Assembly: GCA_023384025.1 (NCBI GenBank)
Contig: JAHDXX010000011.1
Coordinates: 1 to 27,007, forward strand
Source of the DNA: Sphingomonadaceae bacterium
GTDB taxonomy: Bacteria > Pseudomonadota > Alphaproteobacteria > Sphingomonadales > Sphingomonadaceae
Direction of reading: 5' to 3'
Length of the DNA stretch: 27,007 nt
The notes below the pieces were generated by a model that saw only the letters and a list, made by a program, of their open reading frames with translations, was not told the DNA's origin and ran no database searches. Both the position numbers and the translations under genes were made by a program. Shown one piece after another: positions 22,889 through 27,007 of the stretch (the stretch's first letter is position 1; the number at the start of each line of letters is the position of its first letter).

Positions 22889-25074
22889 GCCTGTTCTCCC
22901 ACCATCGCGGTGGCGGCAGCCATGATGCTGTCAACCGATGGCATGGTCGCGGCATAGGCCGGGCCGGTCGGGATGAAGCTGTCCTCGGCCACGTGGCGGG
23001 CGACCGGCTTGTCTGTCCGCTCGGTGAGCAGCGTAACCAGCGCTTCGGCGAGACCTCCGGTCCGGCGGGTCTCGTCGACCACCAGCACCCGGGCCGCATC
23101 GCCCAGCGCCGCCAGCAGGGCGTCTTCCGGCAGGGGATTGAGCCAGTGCAGGTCGATCACCCGCGCCTTGATCCCTTGCGCCTCCAGACGCCGCTGCGCC
23201 TGAAGCGACAGGTGCAGTCCGTTCGCGTAGCTGACGATGGCGAGATCGTTGCCCGCGCCATGCGTTGTCACCTCGCCAAGTGCGATCCGTTCGGACGGGT
23301 CGGGATAAGGCCGCAGCCACAGCCCGTCACCCGGCTCGTGAAGGTCACGCATGGGATAGAGCGCGATTGGCTCGAGGAATACGACCAGCCGCTGCTCCTC
23401 GCGCGCCAGCCGCACGCATTCGCGCAGGAGCCGCGCCGCGTCGGCGCCGTTGGAAGGGCAGCACAGGATCACCCCCGGCACATCGCGCAGCGCGGCGAAG
23501 CTGTTGTCGTTGTGGAAGTGCCCGCCGAAGCCCTTTTGGTATCCGAGCCCGGCAATTCGCAGCACCATCGGGTTGGTGAACTGGCCATTGGAGAAGAACG
23601 GCAGCGTCGCGCCCTCGCCGCGGATCTGGTCCTCGGCGTTGTGGTAATAGGCGAGGAACTGGATTTCCGGCACCGGGATCAGGCCGTTGTGCGCCATCCC
23701 CAATGCGAGGCCGAGGATTGACTGTTCATCCAGCAGGGTGTCGATCACCCGGGCCTTGCCGAACCGCGTTACCAGCTTCTGGGTGACGCCATAGACCCCG
23801 CCCTTGGCCCCGACATCCTCGCCCATCAGCGCGATCTCGCGGTGTTCGAGCATCAGGTCGGTCAGCGCCCAGTTGATGCAGCGACTCATGATCTGGGGGG
23901 ATTCCATCGCCTTGAGATCAGGCCCGAACGCCTCGGCGCGCGCTTCGGCGGAAGGGCCGTTGCTCGGGGCATTGGCGCGGCGCGGCGGGATCAGGCTGGC
24001 CATGACCTCGCTCGCGGTCCTGAGGCGCGGGCGGGTGACCGCTTCGCCCCGGACCCGCTCGACCCGGGCGAGCGTCTCTTCGTAGATCGCCAGCGCTTCA
24101 CCGGTCGAAAGCGCCCCGGCTTCACCCAGCAGGCGGACGCTGTGCAGCAGCGGATCGTTGGCCTCGTCCGCCTCGACCTCGGCCTTGGTCATGTAGGCGG
24201 TCTGCACGTCGGCCCCGGCATGGCCGTATAGCCGCACGGTGCGGATGTGCAGGAACGCAGGCTTGCGCCGTTTGCGGACATACTCCGCTGCGTCGCACGC
24301 GACCCGGTAGGTTTCGTAGATGTCGAGCCCGTCGCAAGCGAAATAGCCGAGGTCCGGGCGGCGGGAGAAATTGGCCGCGATCCAGCCAGACGGGGTCCGG
24401 GTGGAGATGCCGATCCCGTTGTCCTCGCACACCCACAGCACCGGCATCGGCACTTTCTGGAATGCGGTCCAGCAGCTGGTGTTGATCGCCCCCTGCGCAG
24501 TTGAATGGTTGGCGCTGGCATCGCCGAAGCTGCACATGACGATGGCATCGTCGGGCAGCACCGCGTGCTCGGGCCGGACCCGCTTGGCGAGCCCGATCGA
24601 ATAGGCCGCGCCAACCGCCTTGGGCAGGTGGCTGGCAATGGTCGAGGTCTGCGGCGGGATGGTCAGCGCCTTGCTTCCCAGCACCTTGTGCCGCCCGCCG
24701 CTGATCGGATCGTCTGCCGAGCAGGCGAAGCTCAGCAACATGTCCCGGGTGATCGACTGGCCGGGAACCTGGTTGGCGCGCTCGATCTGGAATGCTGCGT
24801 CGCGGTAATGCAGGAACGCCATGTCGGTCGGGCGCAGGGCGGCGGCGACCGCCGCCATCCCCTCGTGCCCGGAGGAGCCGATTGTGTAGAACCCCTCGCC
24901 CGCTGCCTGCATCTTGCGGCTGGTGATATCGAGCGCGCGGGTGAGGCACCCGCTGCGGTAGAGCTGCACTGCCTGATCTGGCGCAAGCGGCCCGGCAGGC
25001 GACGCCCCGGCAGGCAGGTCTCCCGCGGCGACCCGGCGCAGGAAGTTCTCATGTACGATGACGCTACGATCCAT
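22885..25074 (-). CDS. Fused E1 alpha/beta 2-oxoacid dehydrogenase (TPP-dependent)
   Basis: This 729-aa protein joins both subunits of a branched-chain-type 2-oxoacid dehydrogenase E1 in one chain. The alpha half (~1-350) has the TPP motif GDASANHSTAQGAINTS starting at 184, ending with EDNGIGIS (N219); GDA replaces the usual GDG. A linker rich in Pro/Ala (~362-390) leads to the beta half (~392-729), with IALMGEDVGAKGGVYGVTQKL, EIQFLAYYHNAEDQ and a C-terminal transketolase domain (DETRRTGGLAEAL). E1 decarboxylates a 2-oxoacid and normally hands the acyl group to lipoyl-E2. No E2 or E3 gene is adjacent; a FabD-like acyltransferase is. The start at 25074 is chosen because residues further upstream are not protein-like; the Shine-Dalgarno is weak. 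Confidence 0.9.
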   Translation of the reverse strand: MDRSVIVHENFLRRVAAGDLPAGASPAGPLAPDQAVQLYRSGCLTRALDITSRKMQAAGEGFYTIGSSGHEGMAAVAAALRPTDMAFLHYRDAAFQIERANQVPGQSITRDMLLSFACSADDPISGGRHKVLGSKALTIPPQTSTIASHLPKAVGAAYSIGLAKRVRPEHAVLPDDAIVMCSFGDASANHSTAQGAINTSCWTAFQKVPMPVLWVCEDNGIGISTRTPSGWIAANFSRRPDLGYFACDGLDIYETYRVACDAAEYVRKRRKPAFLHIRTVRLYGHAGADVQTAYMTKAEVEADEANDPLLHSVRLLGEAGALSTGEALAIYEETLARVERVRGEAVTRPRLRTASEVMASLIPPRRANAPSNGPSAEARAEAFGPDLKAMESPQIMSRCINWALTDLMLEHREIALMGEDVGAKGGVYGVTQKLVTRFGKARVIDTLLDEQSILGLALGMAHNGLIPVPEIQFLAYYHNAEDQIRGEGATLPFFSNGQFTNPMVLRIAGLGYQKGFGGHFHNDNSFAALRDVPGVILCCPSNGADAARLLRECVRLAREEQRLVVFLEPIALYPMRDLHEPGDGLWLRPYPDPSERIALGEVTTHGAGNDLAIVSYANGLHLSLQAQRRLEAQGIKARVIDLHWLNPLPEDALLAALGDAARVLVVDETRRTGGLAEALVTLLTERTDKPVARHVAEDSFIPTGPAYAATMPSVDSIMAAATAMVGEQA

Positions 25075-25156
25075 GGCGCGCGGCCATAATCGGGATTGGT
25101 TGCAATGGAAACCGGGTATGGTGCGCTTACGGGACTCACATGGTCGATCTAATAAC

Positions 25157-25184
25157 TTGATTACAAGCACTATTCTGATAAAAT
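25157..25184 (+). promoter_or_regulatory. Sigma-70-like promoter for the 25278 gene
   Basis: TTGATT (25157-25162), a 16-bp spacer and TAAAAT (25179-25184) make a good sigma-70 promoter on the plus strand in an AT-rich pocket. It lies about 95 bp before the conserved hypothetical gene. It is also in the 5' region of the divergent E1 gene, whose own promoter I could not identify. Confidence 0.45.
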
Positions 25185-25277
25185 CGACTGGAATGGCCCC
25201 CGATAAGGCCCCCGCCTGATTTCGGCTGGACAGAATTTTCCAGATGATTTGGGCGAATCACACGCGAGATATTCCCT

Positions 25278-25871
25278 ATGGGCAGCATTCATTCTGGCCG
25301 GCAAGATGGCAAGCCACTGGTGGAAGATTGCCTTTCGCTCGACCTTGCTTGGCTCATGCGGCTGGGGCCTATACGCGACGGGCAGGCGGGCAGCGGAGAG
25401 ATCAACTGGTCGCGCGATGGCGATCATGTTGCCGCCGCTCATTTCCGGCTGGATTTGCGAAGCACGGAAACTGCGCGGCTCATGCTCAAATTCCATGCCG
25501 TTCGGCTGGTTGAGCAGGCGATTACCCTCACGGCCCTACCACAACATTTCGGCGGGCGGCGATGGTGGATGATCTGCCCGGTGACAGGCGAGCGGGTGAG
25601 AACGCTGCATTTGCCGTTGAGTGGCGAGAGCTTCGCCAGCCGGAAGGCTTGGGGACTGGCCTACCGCGTCGAGCGACTGGGCCGCTTCGACCGGCCATTT
25701 GAAAAGCTGTTTCGCGCACAGCGGAGGCTTGGTGGCGCGCAGGCATTGGGGATGGCGGTGCAACGGCCCAAGGGCATGTGGCAGCGGACCTTCGCGCGGC
25801 ATGTCGCTGCCCTTGAGCAACGCGATCTTGCCTGCGTCGAGCAGATTGCCACCCTTGTCAAAAGAGCCTGA
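25278..25871 (+). CDS. Conserved hypothetical protein, alphaproteobacterial MGSxxSGR family
   Basis: This 197-aa protein has a pattern I recognise from many alphaproteobacterial hypothetical proteins. It starts MGSIHSGRQDGKPLVEDCLSLD, has a central FGGRRWWMICPVTGERV with LHLPLSGESFASRKAWGLAY, and ends with a PKGMWQRTF motif. Members have no established function and are often in accessory or mobile regions. The FGGRRWW-CP-TG block looks like a small beta/zinc-ribbon-like core, but only one cysteine is present there. ATG 25278 gives the canonical N-terminus; its Shine-Dalgarno is weak. The same DNA has open frames in all other phases, but only this one matches a family pattern. Confidence 0.78.
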   Translation: MGSIHSGRQDGKPLVEDCLSLDLAWLMRLGPIRDGQAGSGEINWSRDGDHVAAAHFRLDLRSTETARLMLKFHAVRLVEQAITLTALPQHFGGRRWWMICPVTGERVRTLHLPLSGESFASRKAWGLAYRVERLGRFDRPFEKLFRAQRRLGGAQALGMAVQRPKGMWQRTFARHVAALEQRDLACVEQIATLVKRA

Positions 25872-26094
25872 TGGGGCCCCCCTTTAAAGATCGCCCCTGC
25901 CCTGCGGGGGGATACCTTCGAGAGCGAATTGCATACCGGGCCGGGGTGGGCTCGCGGGATAGATACCATTTTTCAGTATATGGTTGGTAATCACACAAAG
26001 CCTGATCGAGGCTGAATGAAATCTCTAGGTTCGGCAGTAACGTAGTGTTCTTGCGACTACCTGCCAGAGTTGAAAGGGGGATGAGGCAAAAGAT

Positions 26095-26643
26095 ATGCAA
26101 CGTTTGCTTCTAACCGCAATGTCGCTGGCAATGCTCTGCCTAGCTGCGCCCCGACAGGCAGTTGCGGCTGAATGGTCGAATGCGGCAGATCAGCTAGTTA
26201 GCGCTGCGATTTCAGGAAACATGCGTGAGCCTGCTGATCGACGAAATCTTGTTCAGGCCGCACTGACCTATTGCGACGAAGTCGAAATAGCATTTCCACG
26301 CAATTCTCCGGCGGACGACCGCTGGCTCGATGGAGAAATCGCGGCCGGGGGCGAGCGTGCAGGACGCACATTGATGTCGGCAGAGTTTGGCCGCCGAAAA
26401 GCGCAGGCATTTGTTAGGGACTGCAAATCCAGTGCGATAGGCTATCTCAACGATGGACATGAACACAGGACAATAGCCATTATCGCCCTCGCCAAAGCAT
26501 TCGCTGATTTTGATACCGACACTGAATATTACGCCACAAGTAATGGCGTAAATGCAGATAGGTTTTCCTTTCTTTTTATTGACACAATTGCGGATTCGCT
26601 CATCAATGCTTCCCTTTATGAGGCGGCGCAATCCAATCGGTGA
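26095..26643 (+). CDS. Secreted protein of unknown function
   Basis: This 182-aa protein has a signal peptide (MQRLLLTAMSLAMLCLAAPRQAVAA, cleavage near residue 25), so it is probably periplasmic. The mature chain is helical, with two cysteines (C60, C110) that could form a disulfide. I recognise no domain. Base composition is visibly lower-GC than the metabolic genes. The ATG at 26095 is preceded by GAGG about nine bases upstream. Its stop directly abuts the stop of the convergent gene, with no bases between. The GC shift suggests an acquired segment starting around 25900. Confidence 0.72.
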   Translation: MQRLLLTAMSLAMLCLAAPRQAVAAEWSNAADQLVSAAISGNMREPADRRNLVQAALTYCDEVEIAFPRNSPADDRWLDGEIAAGGERAGRTLMSAEFGRRKAQAFVRDCKSSAIGYLNDGHEHRTIAIIALAKAFADFDTDTEYYATSNGVNADRFSFLFIDTIADSLINASLYEAAQSNR

Positions 26644-26934
26644 TTAACAAATTTCGTCCATCGCCCTAATGTAGGATCGGCCTAGCATTGCCTCGTCGAT
26701 TGCTTCACCAGTCTGGCGCGAATGGAAACGAAGCGCAAAAACGAACGCTTCGAAAAACAACGGTCGGTCTACCCATTCCTTCTCTGCCAAACAGATTGGG
26801 CAATCGTAATAACTGATTCCCCGACGCTCGGTTGTCCGGCCTATGCGCCCCATGTCGATCCAATAGCCGCCCTCGGTCGGTGCTTTGACGCCTTCTGGCG
26901 TGACGACCCATTGCGCGTTTCTGTGGATCTCCAT
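26644..26934 (-). CDS. Small hypothetical protein with a CxxC motif
   Basis: This 96-aa protein is not recognised. It contains YYDCPICLAEKEW, a CxxC pair that could bind zinc or be redox-active, and basic/helical flanks. The start at 26934 (MEIHRNAQW) is chosen because AGGAGA lies about six bases upstream (26941-26946). The frame stays open upstream to ATG 26982 and to the window edge, so a longer protein is possible. A separate short frame ending at 26972 could be the tail of an upstream gene on the same strand. Base composition is lower-GC than most of the window. Confidence 0.6.
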   Translation of the reverse strand: MEIHRNAQWVVTPEGVKAPTEGGYWIDMGRIGRTTERRGISYYDCPICLAEKEWVDRPLFFEAFVFALRFHSRQTGEAIDEAMLGRSYIRAMDEIC

Positions 26935-27007
26935 TGATAGTCTCCTCAGTTCATTCAACTCGTTCAACATCTTAGTGCTCATCGAATTGACCGCCTTGAG
27001 CGTCTTG

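Noticed and set aside
25195..25214. Direct repeat GGCCCCCG twice with a 4-bp gap
   Set aside because: It is short and GC-only, easily explained by composition; no partner feature.
26972..27007. Possible C-terminus of a gene entering from the right edge (minus strand, ...QFDEH then stop)
   Set aside because: Only 11 codons are visible; too short to support a gene.

Overview
This is chromosomal DNA of a GC-rich alphaproteobacterium, most likely a sphingomonad of the Erythrobacteraceae type. The call rests on high GC codon use, the flavours of GuaA, L11/L1, RNase D-LptC-LptA and a TonB-dependent receptor, and a sphingomonad-type dispersed inverted repeat at 21745-21844. No database search was possible, so the taxonomic call and all product names rest on motifs read in the translations.

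Layout. 1-1063 (minus): the 5' end of gyrB, and upstream of it a secreted PIG-L-type deacetylase. 1135-4112 (plus): L-serine dehydratase sdaA and a class I acyl-CoA ligase. 4113-4439 is the largest gene-free stretch. It holds four tightly packed stem-loops that read best as a minus-strand small RNA with its own promoter and terminator, followed by guaA upstream sequence. 4440-6026: guaA. 6030-7330: a lower-GC accessory patch with a membrane-anchored coiled-coil protein and a Phd/VapC-type toxin-antitoxin pair. 7449-8426: an FMN nitronate monooxygenase-like enzyme. 8448-10836 (minus): a small secreted protein, then the rnd-lptC-lptA cluster. 10935-14794 (plus): ung, a periplasmic beta-lactamase-fold hydrolase, a crotonase and a class A acid phosphatase; the last three overlap or abut. 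14963-16094: rplK-rplA with a clear intrinsic terminator. 16231-19635 (minus): polysaccharide deacetylase, CinA-type protein and a Baeyer-Villiger monooxygenase. 19741-21741 (plus): a TonB-dependent receptor divergent from the monooxygenase. 21848-25074 (minus): a fused E1 alpha/beta 2-oxoacid dehydrogenase translationally coupled to a FabD-like acyltransferase. 25278-27007: conserved-hypothetical and accessory genes, with visibly lower GC after about 25900.

How the genes work together. Most of the window is core metabolism and housekeeping: purine synthesis, LPS transport, ribosome, DNA repair and serine catabolism. Several acyl/fatty-acid-linked enzymes are scattered among it (acyl-CoA ligase, crotonase, BVMO, E1 fusion with acyltransferase).

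The least explained items are the small-RNA candidate beside guaA with C/U-rich loops, the E1-fusion/acyltransferase pair in which the acyltransferase lacks the malonate-binding arginine, a hairpin that sequesters the ung ribosome-binding site, and the accessory patch next to the guaA 3' end.
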